Below are positions 16,997-26,884 of a DNA stretch of 64,000 nucleotides, piece by piece. This stretch comes from Pseudomonas sp. CCC3.1 (GTDB lineage Bacteria > Pseudomonadota > Gammaproteobacteria > Pseudomonadales > Pseudomonadaceae). Location of the stretch: the NCBI RefSeq assembly GCF_034347405.1, contig NZ_CP133778.1, positions 3,224,001-3,288,000 of the forward strand, in the 5' to 3' direction. The number at the start of each line of letters is the position of its first letter. Position 1 is the first letter of the stretch. The position numbers were made by a program, and so were the translations under genes. A model generated the notes under the pieces. That model was not told where the DNA came from, ran no database searches, and worked only from the letters and a program-made list of their open reading frames with translations.

Positions 16997-18244
16997 ATGA
17001 ACACACTCTCTCGTCTCAGCTTGTGCGTCACCGCGTCCAGCCTGCTCATGGGCACTCAAGCGCTGCAGGCGCAAACCCAGGATGAGGCCAAAATTGGCCT
17101 TACGCTGCGCAACTTCTATATCGACCGCAACTTTGTCGGCGACTCGACGTCCCAAAACAAAGCTAATGAATGGACCCAAAGCTTCATCCTCGATGCCAAA
17201 TCCGGCTTTACCCCAGGCACGGTGGGCTTCGGCGTCGATGCACTGGGTCTGTTCTCGGTCAAACTGGATGGCGGCAAAGGGACCAAAGGCACCCAACTAT
17301 TGCCGATAGGCAGCGATGGACGCCCCGCCGACAATTTTGGTCGACTCGCCGTTGCCGGGAAGATGCGCATCTCCCAAACCGACCTGAAGATCGGGGAGTG
17401 GATGCCCGTACTGCCGATTCTGCGCTCCGATGATGGGCGCTCCCTGCCACAAACCTTCCAGGGTGCGCAGATCACCTCAAAGGAAATCGCCGGCCTGACC
17501 CTCTATGGCGGGCAAATGCGCAGCAACAGCCCGCGCAACGATTCCAGCATGGAGGACATGTTCATGACCGGGCGCGCAGCCTTTACCTCCGACCGCTTCA
17601 ACTTTGCCGGGGGCGAATACACCTTCAATGACAATCGCACCCTGCTCGGCCTGTGGCATGCCGAACTCAAAGACATCTACCAGCAGCAATACTTGCAAAT
17701 CTTGCACAGCCAGCCGGTCGGTGACTGGACCTTGGGCGCCAACCTTGGCTACTTCACGGGCAAGCAAGACGGCAGTGCGTTGGCGGGCGATCTCGACAAC
17801 CGCACCGGGTCTGCCCTGCTCTCCGCCAAATACGCCAGCAACAGTTTCTACGTGGGTTTGCAGCGCGTCAGCGGTGACGACGCCTGGATGCGAGTCAACG
17901 GCACCAGCGGCGGTACCTTGGCCAACGACAGCTATAACTCCAGCTACGACAACGCCCGAGAAAAATCCTGGCAGGTGCGTCATGACTTCAACTTTGCCGG
18001 TGTCGGCGTGCCTGGTCTGACCTTGATGAACCGCTACATCAGCGGCGAAAACGCCCACGTGGGAACCGTCAGCGACGGCAAGGAATGGGGGCGAGAAAGC
18101 GAATTGGCTTACGTGGTGCAGTCTGGCAGCTTTAAAGCGCTGAACGTGCGGTGGCGTAACTCCACCCTGCGTCGCGACTGGGGCAACAACACCAGCTTCA
18201 ACGAAAACCGGCTGATTGTTTCTTACCCGATATCGCTGTTGTGA
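16997..18244 (+). CDS. OprD-family outer-membrane porin
   Basis: A 415-residue OprD-type substrate-specific porin, started at the ATG at 16997 (MNTLSRLSLCV), giving a signal peptide that ends near LQAQ. The mature start (DEAKIGLTLRNFYIDRNF) and the sequence FILDAKSGFTPGTVGFGVDALGLFSVKLD are diagnostic of OprD/OpdX. Alternating strands and a C-terminal NRLIVSYPISLL support a barrel. Porins of this family admit carboxylate-bearing small molecules, which fits the MHS carrier and catabolic genes upstream. A strong terminator follows at 18264. Confidence 0.92.
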   Translation: MNTLSRLSLCVTASSLLMGTQALQAQTQDEAKIGLTLRNFYIDRNFVGDSTSQNKANEWTQSFILDAKSGFTPGTVGFGVDALGLFSVKLDGGKGTKGTQLLPIGSDGRPADNFGRLAVAGKMRISQTDLKIGEWMPVLPILRSDDGRSLPQTFQGAQITSKEIAGLTLYGGQMRSNSPRNDSSMEDMFMTGRAAFTSDRFNFAGGEYTFNDNRTLLGLWHAELKDIYQQQYLQILHSQPVGDWTLGANLGYFTGKQDGSALAGDLDNRTGSALLSAKYASNSFYVGLQRVSGDDAWMRVNGTSGGTLANDSYNSSYDNAREKSWQVRHDFNFAGVGVPGLTLMNRYISGENAHVGTVSDGKEWGRESELAYVVQSGSFKALNVRWRNSTLRRDWGNNTSFNENRLIVSYPISLL

Positions 18245-18263
18245 TCTGAGACACGCAGAAACG

Positions 18264-18289
18264 AAAAAACCGCCCGAAGGCGGTTTTTT
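18264..18289. terminator. Rho-independent terminator, bidirectional
   Basis: AAAAAACCGCC-CGAA-GGCGGTTTTTT forms a strong stem with a stable tetraloop and a T-run in either direction. It lies 20 bases after the OprD stop and before the tRNA gene on the opposite strand, so it can stop transcription from both sides. Confidence 0.92.
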
Positions 18290-18332
18290 CTAACATTTCA
18301 AAGAGGCTGAAAACCTACTCTGAAACTGTGTC

Positions 18333-18408
18333 TGGCTCCACGACCTGGACTCGAACCAGGGACCCAATGATTAACAGTCATTTGCTCTACCAACTGAGCT
18401 ATCGCGGA
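18333..18408 (-). tRNA. tRNA-Asn (GTT anticodon)
   Basis: On the minus strand a 76-base tRNA starts TCCGCGATAGCTCAG and ends with an encoded CCA. The D-arm (GCTCAGTTGGTAGAGC), the anticodon loop CTGTTAA with GTT, and the T-arm (GGTTCGAGTCC) are all in register. The acceptor ends TCCGCGA and TCGTGGA pair with one G-T wobble. It reads AAC/AAU codons. Confidence 0.97.
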
Positions 18409-18473
18409 ATGGCGTCTATCTTACTGATATAAAAAGAGAAGTCAACACTTTCGATGACTTCTCCCGGCATTAT

Positions 18474-19670
18474 TCAGATGACCTGAACAATGGCGTCAGT
18501 GACCGCTTCAATGTTGCTCTGGTTCAAAGAAGCAACGCAGATTCGACCGGTGTCGAGGGCGTAGATGCCGAACTCGGTGCGCAGGCGCGCCACTTGTTCA
18601 ACGGTCAGGCCGGAGTACGAGAACATGCCACGCTGACGCGCAACAAAGCTGAAATCGTGACCTGGGGCTTTTTTCGCCAGCAGCTCAACCATCTGCAAAC
18701 GCATGCCTCGAATACGCAGGCGCATTTCGGCCAGTTCTTCTTCCCACTTGGCACGCAGCTCTGGGCTGTTGAGCACCGCCGCCACAATGGTTGCACCGTG
18801 GGTCGGCGGGTTGGAGTAGTTGGTGCGGATCACACGCTTGACCTGGGACAGAACGCGCGCGCTCTCTTCTTTGGAGTCAGTGACGATTGACAGTGCACCC
18901 ACGCGCTCGCCGTAAATCGAGAACGATTTGGAGAACGAGCTGGAAACGAAGAAGTTCAGGCCAGACTCGGCAAACAGACGCACAGCAGCGGCGTCTTCGG
19001 CGATGCCGTCGCCAAAGCCCTGGTAGGCCATGTCGAGGAACGGAATCAGGCCTTTGGCTTTAACCACGTCCAGCACGTTCTGCCAGTCGGTCGGGGTCAG
19101 GTCGACGCCAGTCGGGTTGTGGCAGCAAGCGTGCAGTACAACGATCGAGCCTGCTGGCAAGGCGTTGAGGTCTTCGAGCATGCCGGCACGGTTTACGTCG
19201 TGGCTGGCGGCGTCGTAGTAGCGATAGTTCTGCACCGGGAAACCCGCGGTTTCGAACAGCGCGCGGTGGTTTTCCCAGCTTGGGTCGCTGATCGCGACCA
19301 CAGCGTTAGGCTGCAATTGCTTGAGGAAGTCAGCACCGATTTTCAGCGCGCCTGTACCGCCAACAGCTTGGGTGGTGATCACACGGCCAGCGGCCAGCAG
19401 TGGCGACTCTGCGCCGAACAGCAGTTTCTGCACCGCTTGGTCATAGGCTGCAATGCCATCGATCGGCAGGTAGCCGCGCGACGCATGCTGAGCAACCCGG
19501 ATCGTTTCGGCTTCGACAACGGCACGCAAGAGTGGAATTCGTCCCTCCTCGTTGCAGTAAACACCAACCCCCAGATTGACTTTGCTGGTACGAGTATCGG
19601 CGTTAAATGCTTCGTTGAGGCCCAGGATAGGATCGCGTGGTGCCATTTCGACAGCGGAGAACAGGCTCAT
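18474..19670 (-). CDS. tyrB: Aromatic amino acid aminotransferase (TyrB type)
   Basis: A 398-residue class I PLP aminotransferase of the AspC/TyrB group. The start MSLFSAVEMAPRDPILGLNEAFNAD is diagnostic. HACCHNPTGVDLT holds the cofactor-contact asparagine, LDMAYQGFGDG the aspartate/tyrosine pair, and SSSFSKSFSIYGERVG the PLP lysine. The C-terminal substrate arginine appears in GRICVASLN. It interconverts aromatic amino acids and 2-oxo acids, with aspartate as a side substrate. It is divergent from uvrB, an arrangement common in Pseudomonas. Confidence 0.93.
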   Translation of the reverse strand: MSLFSAVEMAPRDPILGLNEAFNADTRTSKVNLGVGVYCNEEGRIPLLRAVVEAETIRVAQHASRGYLPIDGIAAYDQAVQKLLFGAESPLLAAGRVITTQAVGGTGALKIGADFLKQLQPNAVVAISDPSWENHRALFETAGFPVQNYRYYDAASHDVNRAGMLEDLNALPAGSIVVLHACCHNPTGVDLTPTDWQNVLDVVKAKGLIPFLDMAYQGFGDGIAEDAAAVRLFAESGLNFFVSSSFSKSFSIYGERVGALSIVTDSKEESARVLSQVKRVIRTNYSNPPTHGATIVAAVLNSPELRAKWEEELAEMRLRIRGMRLQMVELLAKKAPGHDFSFVARQRGMFSYSGLTVEQVARLRTEFGIYALDTGRICVASLNQSNIEAVTDAIVQVI

Positions 19671-20003
19671 TATTACGGCGGCTCTGAATGGAGAATGGAG
19701 GGGGTGACAACGCTCCAGCCGATTGCACTAGAGCGGTGCACAAACGGGGAGCAAGTATAAAGCTGATCGCGATTGGGGCAACAGGCGATTCCCGGTTTTG
19801 GGCAAGTATTTACGTTTATTTTCAGCCCACTGGTCTAATTGCAATATTCGTCTAAATGACCGTGCCAGCATTGCGCCTTGAAACAGTCAGTCACGATCTC
19901 CATATTTAGCCGTATCCTGTTTGTTCTGCGGCATGCGTCGTATGCAGTCTTTCTCGCTTTTGCAGGGTCCATAGCGCTATAGAAGCGAATCCAGAGGTCC
20001 GTT
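19671..20003. promoter_or_regulatory. Divergent tyrB-uvrB intergenic region
   Basis: The 333 bases hold the promoters of two divergent genes. The stretch at 19800-19860 is AT-rich (TATTTACGTTTATTTTCAG). I find no convincing LexA operator (CTGTN8ACAG) although uvrB is often an SOS gene in enterobacteria, and no recognisable riboswitch or small gene. Confidence 0.4.
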
Positions 20004-22019
20004 ATGTCTGATTTCCAACTCGTTACCCGCTTTCAGCCCGCAGGCGACCAGCCCGAAGCCATTCGCCAGATGATCGAAGGCATTGAGGCCGGTCTGTCGC
20101 ACCAGACCCTGCTCGGGGTAACCGGCTCGGGCAAGACCTTCAGCATTGCCAACGTGATCGCCCATGTAAATCGGCCGACGCTGGTACTGGCGCCGAACAA
20201 AACCCTGGCGGCGCAGCTGTATGGCGAGTTCAAGTCGTTCTTCCCGAACAACGCGGTGGAATACTTTGTCTCGTACTACGACTACTACCAGCCCGAAGCC
20301 TACGTGCCCTCCTCCGATACGTTTATCGAAAAAGACGCCTCGATCAACGACCACATCGAGCAGATGCGGCTGTCGGCGACCAAGGCGCTGCTGGAGCGCA
20401 AAGACGCGATCATCGTGACCACGGTTTCTTGCATCTACGGCTTGGGCAGCCCGGAAACCTATTTAAAGATGGTGTTGCACGTTGATCGCGGCGACAAACT
20501 CGACCAGCGCGAACTGTTACGCCGTCTGGCCGACCTGCAATACACCCGCAATGACATGGATTTTGCCCGCGCCACTTTCCGGGTGCGCGGCGATGTGATC
20601 GACATCTACCCGGCCGAATCCGACCTTGAGGCGATTCGCATTGAACTGTTCGATGACGAAGTCGAAAGCATCAGCGCCTTTGATCCGCTGACCGGCGAAG
20701 TCATCCGCAAGATGCCGCGCTTTACCTTCTACCCCAAAAGCCACTATGTAACCCCGCGCGAAACCTTGCTCGGCGCGGTTGAAGGGATCAAGGAAGAACT
20801 CAAGGAGCGCCTCGACTACCTGCGCACAAACAATAAGCTTGTAGAAGCGCAGCGCCTGGAGCAGCGCACGCGCTTTGATCTGGAAATGATCATGGAGCTG
20901 GGTTATTGCAACGGCATCGAAAACTACTCGCGCTACCTCTCGGGACGCGAGTCCAGTGCCCCGCCGCCCACCCTGTTTGATTACCTGCCTGCCGACGCAC
21001 TGCTGGTGATCGACGAGTCGCACGTCAGCGTGCCGCAAGTCGGCGCCATGTATAAAGGCGACCGATCACGCAAAGAAACCCTTGTGGAGTACGGCTTCCG
21101 CTTGCCATCGGCGCTGGACAACCGGCCGATGCGCTTTGATGAATGGGAGCGCATCAGCCCGCAGACGATTTTCGTCTCGGCCACCCCCGGCAACTACGAG
21201 GCCGAACATGCAGGCCGGACCATTGAGCAAGTGGTGCGCCCGACCGGCTTGGTCGACCCGCAAATCGAAATTCGCCCGGCACTGACGCAGGTGGATGACC
21301 TGCTCTCCGAAATTTCCAAGCGTGTGGCGCTGGAAGAACGGGTGCTGGTGACCACCTTGACCAAACGCATGTCCGAAGACCTCACCGACTACCTGGCCGA
21401 TCATGGCGTGCGCGTGCGTTACCTGCACTCGGACATCGACACGGTGGAACGGGTCGAGATCATTCGCGACCTGCGCCTCGGCGTGTTTGATGTGCTGGTG
21501 GGTATCAACTTGCTGCGTGAAGGCCTGGACATGCCCGAAGTGTCGCTGGTGGCGATTCTCGACGCCGACAAAGAAGGCTTTCTGCGCTCCGAGCGTTCGT
21601 TGATCCAGACCATTGGCCGTGCGGCCCGCAACCTCAATGGCCGGGCGATTCTGTACGCCGACCGCATCACCGGGTCGATGGAACGGGCGATTGGCGAAAC
21701 CGAGCGCCGACGCGACAAACAGATCGCCTTCAACCTGGCCAACGGCATCACCCCCAAAGGTGTATTCAAAGACGTCGCCGACATCATGGAAGGCGCGGTG
21801 GTACCGGGCTCGCGCAGCAAGAAGCGCAAAGGCATGGCCAAAGCGGCCGAAGAAAACGCCAAATACGAAAACGAACTGCGCTCACCGAGCGAAATCAGCA
21901 AGCGCATTCGCCAACTCGAAGAAAAAATGTACGCCCTCGCCCGCGATCTGGAGTTCGAAGCCGCTGCGCAAATGCGCGACGAAATCGGCAAGCTCAGAGA
22001 GCGCTTGTTGCAGGTTTAA
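20004..22019 (+). CDS. uvrB: Excinuclease ABC subunit B
   Basis: A 671-residue UvrB, full length for the family. Helicase motif I is [14 protein letters not shown] (about 39-52). The damage-probing beta-hairpin region [21 protein letters not shown] follows at about 91-111. Motif II is DESHVSVPQ, and motifs V/VI include [14 protein letters not shown] and QTIGRAARN. The C-terminal UVR coiled coil that binds UvrC ([27 protein letters not shown]) closes the protein. It loads onto lesions with UvrA and positions UvrC for incision. The start at 20004 has AGAGGT in the leader. Confidence 0.98.
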   Translation: MSDFQLVTRFQPAGDQPEAIRQMIEGIEAGLSHQTLLGVTGSGKTFSIANVIAHVNRPTLVLAPNKTLAAQLYGEFKSFFPNNAVEYFVSYYDYYQPEAYVPSSDTFIEKDASINDHIEQMRLSATKALLERKDAIIVTTVSCIYGLGSPETYLKMVLHVDRGDKLDQRELLRRLADLQYTRNDMDFARATFRVRGDVIDIYPAESDLEAIRIELFDDEVESISAFDPLTGEVIRKMPRFTFYPKSHYVTPRETLLGAVEGIKEELKERLDYLRTNNKLVEAQRLEQRTRFDLEMIMELGYCNGIENYSRYLSGRESSAPPPTLFDYLPADALLVIDESHVSVPQVGAMYKGDRSRKETLVEYGFRLPSALDNRPMRFDEWERISPQTIFVSATPGNYEAEHAGRTIEQVVRPTGLVDPQIEIRPALTQVDDLLSEISKRVALEERVLVTTLTKRMSEDLTDYLADHGVRVRYLHSDIDTVERVEIIRDLRLGVFDVLVGINLLREGLDMPEVSLVAILDADKEGFLRSERSLIQTIGRAARNLNGRAILYADRITGSMERAIGETERRRDKQIAFNLANGITPKGVFKDVADIMEGAVVPGSRSKKRKGMAKAAEENAKYENELRSPSEISKRIRQLEEKMYALARDLEFEAAAQMRDEIGKLRERLLQV

Positions 22020-22030
22020 CCCTGTAAAAC

Positions 22031-22100
22031 CTGTAGGAGCGAGCTTGCCTCGCGATCTTTTAAACGATCAAAAGATCGCGAGGCAAGCTCGCTCCTACAG
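22031..22100. repeat. REP-like inverted repeat, family A
   Basis: CTGTAGGAGCGAGCTTGCCT... is followed by its near-perfect reverse complement ending ...CTCCTACAG, with a short GATC-rich centre. The same element occurs at 39804, 41349, 57688 and 61471, and as half units near 55731. It follows uvrB and could form a long hairpin in the RNA. Confidence 0.85.
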
Positions 22101-22154
22101 AAAGCTCAGCCACCCTTTCAACGTCAAACAGTATCTCGTCCGTCAAGGAAGACC

Positions 22155-23306
22155 ATGACTGCCATCAACACCCAAACGCCCGCGGTCCCGGGGCGCCTCG
22201 AACAAATGTCGACACGCGTTGCCTTTTTCATCGCAGGCTTTGGCGTAGCCGCTTGGGCGCCGTTGGTGCCCTATGCCAAAGCCCGCGCAGGGCTCGATGA
22301 AGCCACACTCGGTTTGTTGCTGCTGTCTCTGGGCGTCGGCTCAATTCTGGCGATGCCGATTGCCGGGGTGCTGGCTTCGCGCTTTGGCTGCCGCCGGGTG
22401 TTGACGGTCGGTACGTTATTGATTTGCCTGAGCCTGCCGCTGCTGGCGACACTCAGTTCCATCCCGTTGCTGGTCGCGACGCTGTTTGTGTTTGGCGCAG
22501 GCCTGGGTGCCGTCGATTCCACCGTCAATTTGCAAGCAGTGATCGTTGAACGTGCCAGCGGGCGCCATATGATGTCGGGTTTTCATGGCCTGTTCAGTGT
22601 CGGCGGGATTGCCGGTGCGGGCGGCGTCAGCGCGCTGTTGGCGCTGGGCCTGCCACCACTTTGGGCAATTGCAGTGGTGGTCGTGCTGATTCTCGTGGCC
22701 CTGTTTAAAGCGGCGCCGCATTTGCTGCCTTATGCCAGCAAAAGCACCGGACCCGCGTTCGCAATTCCCCACGGCGTGGTGCTGTTTATCGGTTTGCTGT
22801 GTTTTACCGTGTTCCTGGCCGAAGGCGCGATGCTCGACTGGAGTGCGGTATTTTTGACCGCTGAAAAGCACATCAATGAGGTGTATGCCGGGCTCGGCTA
22901 TGCCGCCTTTGCGCTGACCATGACCGCTGGCCGCTTGATGGGCGATCGTATCGTCAAGCGCTTGGGCGCCCGTCGAGTGATTGTGCTGGGAGGGTTGTTC
23001 GCAGCCTCGGGCCTGGCCCTAGCAACGTTGGCGCCCAGCTGGGAAGTTGCGTTGATGGGCTATGCACTGGTCGGCGCAGGTTGCTCGAACATCGTGCCGG
23101 TGCTGTACACCGCCGTAGGCAAGCAAACCGTCATGCCCGAAAGCATTGCGGTGCCCGCCATTACCACCCTGGGCTATACGGGTATTTTGGCGGGGCCTGC
23201 TGCCATCGGCTTTATTGCCCATGCCAGCAGCCTGAATATTGCCTTCCTGTTGATCGCCGCCATGCTGGTGGCCGTGGCCATCAGCGGGCGGATTTTAAAG
23301 GTTTAA
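22155..23306 (+). CDS. MFS transporter (YbjJ / sugar-permease-like)
   Basis: A 383-residue major-facilitator protein with about 12 hydrophobic segments. It shows RVAFFIAGFGVAAWAPLVPYAKARAGLDEATLGLLLLSLGVGS at the N-terminus and a second-half loop GRLMGDRIVKRLGARRV. This pattern is typical of the YbjJ/FucP-like group whose substrates are mostly undefined. AAGGA precedes the ATG at 22155 by a good distance. It stands between the REP element and the convergent fecA gene. Confidence 0.85.
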   Translation: MTAINTQTPAVPGRLEQMSTRVAFFIAGFGVAAWAPLVPYAKARAGLDEATLGLLLLSLGVGSILAMPIAGVLASRFGCRRVLTVGTLLICLSLPLLATLSSIPLLVATLFVFGAGLGAVDSTVNLQAVIVERASGRHMMSGFHGLFSVGGIAGAGGVSALLALGLPPLWAIAVVVVLILVALFKAAPHLLPYASKSTGPAFAIPHGVVLFIGLLCFTVFLAEGAMLDWSAVFLTAEKHINEVYAGLGYAAFALTMTAGRLMGDRIVKRLGARRVIVLGGLFAASGLALATLAPSWEVALMGYALVGAGCSNIVPVLYTAVGKQTVMPESIAVPAITTLGYTGILAGPAAIGFIAHASSLNIAFLLIAAMLVAVAISGRILKV

Positions 23307-23329
23307 ACCATCACGACTTTGTAGCCGCT

Positions 23330-25795
23330 TTAGAACCCGACACTCGCCTGCACGAAGAAGGTGCGCGGCTCGCCCACGTAGATGCCAGAGTTGTTGTCGC
23401 TGGAGCGTGTGTAGTACTCCTGATTGAACAGGTTTTTGATCCCCGCTCCGACCTTCAGGTTCGACGCCTGCGGACCAAAATCGTAGCCAACGCGGGTGCT
23501 CCAGGTGGCATAACCCGGAATGTCGCCGTATTGGCCATCTGGCGTCGGGTCAGTGATGTAAACGCCGCCCGTACCCGGTGCGTGCTGTTGAGACTGCGCA
23601 AACATGTCGAGGTTGTAGGTCCAGCGATTCACCACATAACGCGCGCCAAGGTTGACGACCTGACGCGAGTACAGCGGCAGATCACGGCCCTTGAAGTTGA
23701 CGATGTCACCCTCGGACGTCGCCTTCGTGTAGGTAAAGCCAGCATTCACCGACAAGCCGTCAAGACGCGGGTCCAGCGCCGACATGTCGTAGTGGGCCGA
23801 GGTCTCGATGCCCTGATGCTTGGTTGCGCCTAAGTTGGTCCAGCCCACATCGTTGCTGACGTATTGCAGCTCATCAGCAAAGTCGATGTAGAACAGCGTC
23901 ACTTCGCCGCCCCACACGCCATTGTCATAGCGGGTGCCGATTTCATAGGTCTTGGCTTTCTCAGGTTTCAGGCCAGCTGCGGTCTGGTCCCCTGTACCGC
24001 CTTGGGCAAGCTGGAAGTACTGCAAGCTGCCAAACGAGGTTTCATAGTTGGCGAACAGTTTCCAGGCGTCCGAGAGGTGATACATCACGCTCAGTGCAGG
24101 CAACGCTTCGTTGCTGTCGATGCTGCGGTTCTTTTCCGGGACCGGCACCCCCTTGTTGTCCAGCACCGAGTGGTCTTGCCAGTTAGTGCTGATGCGTTCA
24201 AAGCGAATGCCCGGTGTGACGGTCCAGTTGCCGACATCAATCTTGTCATCGATGTAGAACGAGCTGGCTTCGGTGCCGCCAGTGCGGTCCTGATAGATAT
24301 GCCCGTCAGCGCCTGGCCCTGGGGTTGGCACGTTGTTAACCAGGTAAACCTGGCTGGCCTCTTCCTGCATGGCTTCTTTGAGGTAGCGATAGCCCAGACC
24401 CACTTCTTGCGTGACATCGCCCAAGATGAACACATGCGACACGCGCGGCTCAATCCCGAAGGTGTGGTAACTGCGCGGGTACGAGGCCAGTGTTTGCAGG
24501 TTGCGCGCAGCGATATTGCTGCCACGGAAGCTGTCGGTGTAATAGGTCAGGACTTCAAACTGGGTCTGGTCATCAATCTGGCGCAAATACTTGAAGGACA
24601 CGTCCTTGCGGCGACCGGTGAAGTTGTCGTAATCGCGCACCGATTGGTACGGATCAGCATCAAACTGTTTCTGGGTCAAACCGCCAGGCATGTCAGCGGT
24701 GGCGTCGTAGTAGTGAAAGTTAAGGCTGAAATCGTCTTGATCCGTCGGCGCCCAATGGGTTTTGAGCAACACGTCATCGATGTCGTTGTTGTTATTGCTC
24801 GCTCGGTAGCCATCACCCTTCACACCGGAATACAGCAAGGCCGCACCCATACCGTTGTCGGCCGTGCCGCCCAAGAACGCCGATTCAATGTGCTTCCAGC
24901 CGCCGCGTTCGGAGGTTTCCAGGGTAGTGCCGACTTCACCCTGAAAGGTTTCCGGGATCGCGCGGGTCACAAAGTTGATCACGCCGCCCACGTTCTGTGG
25001 TCCATAACGCACGGAACCGGCACCGCGTACCACGTCGATGCTGTCCAGGTTGCCCGCCGAAATCGGCGCCATCGACAATTGTGGCTGGCCATACGGGGCA
25101 AATGCCGCCGGAACTCCATCAATCAATACCGTCGAGCGCGGCGACAGGCGCGAGGTCAGGCCTCGCACGCCCACGTTCAGGGAAATATCACTGCCACCGG
25201 TGCCGTTTGACTCCTGCACCTGCACCCCCGGGATGGTCTTGAGCACATCGCCGACATTCATCGCGCCCTGCTCAATCATCGCCTTGCGGCGCACCACGGT
25301 ACGTGCACCGGGGTGGTTCTGGACCACTTCAGAATTGGCATCGCCCAGCCAGTCGCCCACCACCTTGACGTCCACCGGCCCCAGCTCCAGCGGGCCAGAG
25401 CCGCTTGAGGCACTGACTGTTTGCGCCGGGCTCAAGGTCACCGCATCGCCATTGAGTTCATAGCCCAGACCACTGCCTTGCAGCAACTCACGCAGCGCTT
25501 GCTCAGGCGACAGGTTGCCGTTGACTGCTGGCGCCTGTTTGCCAGCCACCAGTTGCGGGCTGAAGAACACCTGCAATGAGGTCTGCTGAGCCAGTTGGCT
25601 CAACGCCGCACCCAACGGCTGGGCCTGAATATGAATCGCACTCGACGCAGGCTCGCTCGCAAACGCACACGGCATCGCCGCGCTGACTGCAAGAGCCAGC
25701 GCCAGCGGCAACAGGCGCGATCGGGCAATTGACGATGGCGTATTCAGAGGTGTTTCAAGCGAGGAATGCCGCACACAAGGATTGTTGTTTTTCAC
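23330..25795 (-). CDS. fecA: Ferric citrate TonB-dependent receptor
   Basis: An 821-residue receptor with a signal peptide, an N-terminal STN signalling domain (IHIQAQPLGAALSQLAQQTSLQVFFS), a plug and a 22-strand barrel ending in aromatic VGF. The plug entry VVGDWLGDANSE and the segments RSTVLIDGVPAAFAPYGQPQ, VRYGPQNVGGVINFVTRAIP and ADMPGGLTQKQFDADP follow E. coli FecA closely, so ferric dicitrate is the likely ligand. The gene is third in a minus-strand fecI-fecR-fecA order, with a 108-base gap after fecR that likely holds the FecI-dependent promoter. Confidence 0.93.
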   Translation of the reverse strand: MKNNNPCVRHSSLETPLNTPSSIARSRLLPLALALAVSAAMPCAFASEPASSAIHIQAQPLGAALSQLAQQTSLQVFFSPQLVAGKQAPAVNGNLSPEQALRELLQGSGLGYELNGDAVTLSPAQTVSASSGSGPLELGPVDVKVVGDWLGDANSEVVQNHPGARTVVRRKAMIEQGAMNVGDVLKTIPGVQVQESNGTGGSDISLNVGVRGLTSRLSPRSTVLIDGVPAAFAPYGQPQLSMAPISAGNLDSIDVVRGAGSVRYGPQNVGGVINFVTRAIPETFQGEVGTTLETSERGGWKHIESAFLGGTADNGMGAALLYSGVKGDGYRASNNNNDIDDVLLKTHWAPTDQDDFSLNFHYYDATADMPGGLTQKQFDADPYQSVRDYDNFTGRRKDVSFKYLRQIDDQTQFEVLTYYTDSFRGSNIAARNLQTLASYPRSYHTFGIEPRVSHVFILGDVTQEVGLGYRYLKEAMQEEASQVYLVNNVPTPGPGADGHIYQDRTGGTEASSFYIDDKIDVGNWTVTPGIRFERISTNWQDHSVLDNKGVPVPEKNRSIDSNEALPALSVMYHLSDAWKLFANYETSFGSLQYFQLAQGGTGDQTAAGLKPEKAKTYEIGTRYDNGVWGGEVTLFYIDFADELQYVSNDVGWTNLGATKHQGIETSAHYDMSALDPRLDGLSVNAGFTYTKATSEGDIVNFKGRDLPLYSRQVVNLGARYVVNRWTYNLDMFAQSQQHAPGTGGVYITDPTPDGQYGDIPGYATWSTRVGYDFGPQASNLKVGAGIKNLFNQEYYTRSSDNNSGIYVGEPRTFFVQASVGF

Positions 25796-25903
25796 GTCGA
25801 GTCTTGCCCTATTGATCGCAATTGAGTGCGTCTGTTAATGCAAACCAGTTGCAGTTGATCAAGAAGACGAAGAACTCGAAAAAAACCTGAATCCATCTTT
25901 GAA

Positions 25904-26884
25904 TTATTTTGCCGAGATGATTTCCTGGCTGCCATCGGCGAGGTTTTTGATCGCGACCGGCAAGATGCGTGGCAAAGCGGTGAGCAGCGCGTCGGTGTCA
26001 TCTGTCTTGAACACGCTGGACAAGCGCAACTGTGCCAGCGCAGGCGTACTCACGCGCAGCGGCTTGTCCCGGTAGCGCGACACCTCGATCGCCACCTCCG
26101 CGAGGCTGGCGTTATCAAACACCAACTGGCCTTTGCGCCAGGCCAGCAGTGCCTCGGTATTGACCGGCTGTGCAGCGGCGACCTGCCCCTTGGCATTCAC
26201 CACAGTGCCCAGCCCCGCCGTCAGGTTAACCACCGACTGGGCATCGGTGCCTTGCACCCGCACGTTACCCGACTCAACCGCCACCTGCGCTTGCTCGCCG
26301 TCGTGCCGCACATCAAAACGGGTACCGGTGACCGTCACCTGCCCAAGACCTGCCTGCACCACAAAAGGCCATTCGCTGTCGTGCGCGACGGTGAACATCG
26401 CCTCACCTTGTTCGAGCTCGACGTTTCGCTGCTGACGCTCAAAGTTGATTCGCACCCGACTGCGGCTGTTGAGTTCGATGGATGAACCGTCCGGCAGCGT
26501 CACGGCCCGGCGCTCGCCCAAAGCCGTGGCAAAGTCGGCGCGATACCCGGTTTGCGATTGCAGATGCATCCATACGCCCGCTCCCAGCGCGACGGCCAGC
26601 ACACTGGCGGCCAACCCAAAACCCAGTACAGAACGGCGCCGGATTGAGGTGACGGGCATCTCACACAGTGCCTGCAGACGGGCCTTGGGCACCAGATCGG
26701 CGGCCGACCACAGACTGACCAGCCACTGGTATTCCGTTTCATGAATCGCATGTTGCGCGCGCCACGCGTCAAATTCGGCCTTCTCAGCGACGCTCATCGA
26801 TTGCGACTGCACACGCGAAAACCAGGTGGCCGCCGCATCACGCACGCTTGCGCTGTCGCAGGTGCATTCACGCGTATCCATCAT
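25904..26884 (-). CDS. fecR: FecR-type anti-sigma regulator
   Basis: A 326-residue protein. The N-terminal sigma-binding region has ATWFSRVQSQSMSVAEKAEFDAW (DUF4880), one membrane segment follows (VLGFGLAASVLAVALGAGVW), then a periplasmic FecR domain (RRAVTLPDGSSIELNSRSRVRINF, LEQGEAMFTVAHD, VTGTRFDVRHDG). The ATG at 26884 overlaps the fecI stop by four bases (ATGA), implying coupled translation. It should relay the FecA signal and control the FecI factor encoded just upstream. Confidence 0.92.
   Translation of the reverse strand: MMDTRECTCDSASVRDAAATWFSRVQSQSMSVAEKAEFDAWRAQHAIHETEYQWLVSLWSAADLVPKARLQALCEMPVTSIRRRSVLGFGLAASVLAVALGAGVWMHLQSQTGYRADFATALGERRAVTLPDGSSIELNSRSRVRINFERQQRNVELEQGEAMFTVAHDSEWPFVVQAGLGQVTVTGTRFDVRHDGEQAQVAVESGNVRVQGTDAQSVVNLTAGLGTVVNAKGQVAAAQPVNTEALLAWRKGQLVFDNASLAEVAIEVSRYRDKPLRVSTPALAQLRLSSVFKTDDTDALLTALPRILPVAIKNLADGSQEIISAK

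Noticed and set aside
19671..20003. LexA operator in front of uvrB
   Set aside because: No CTGTN8ACAG-like sequence is visible, so SOS control cannot be claimed.
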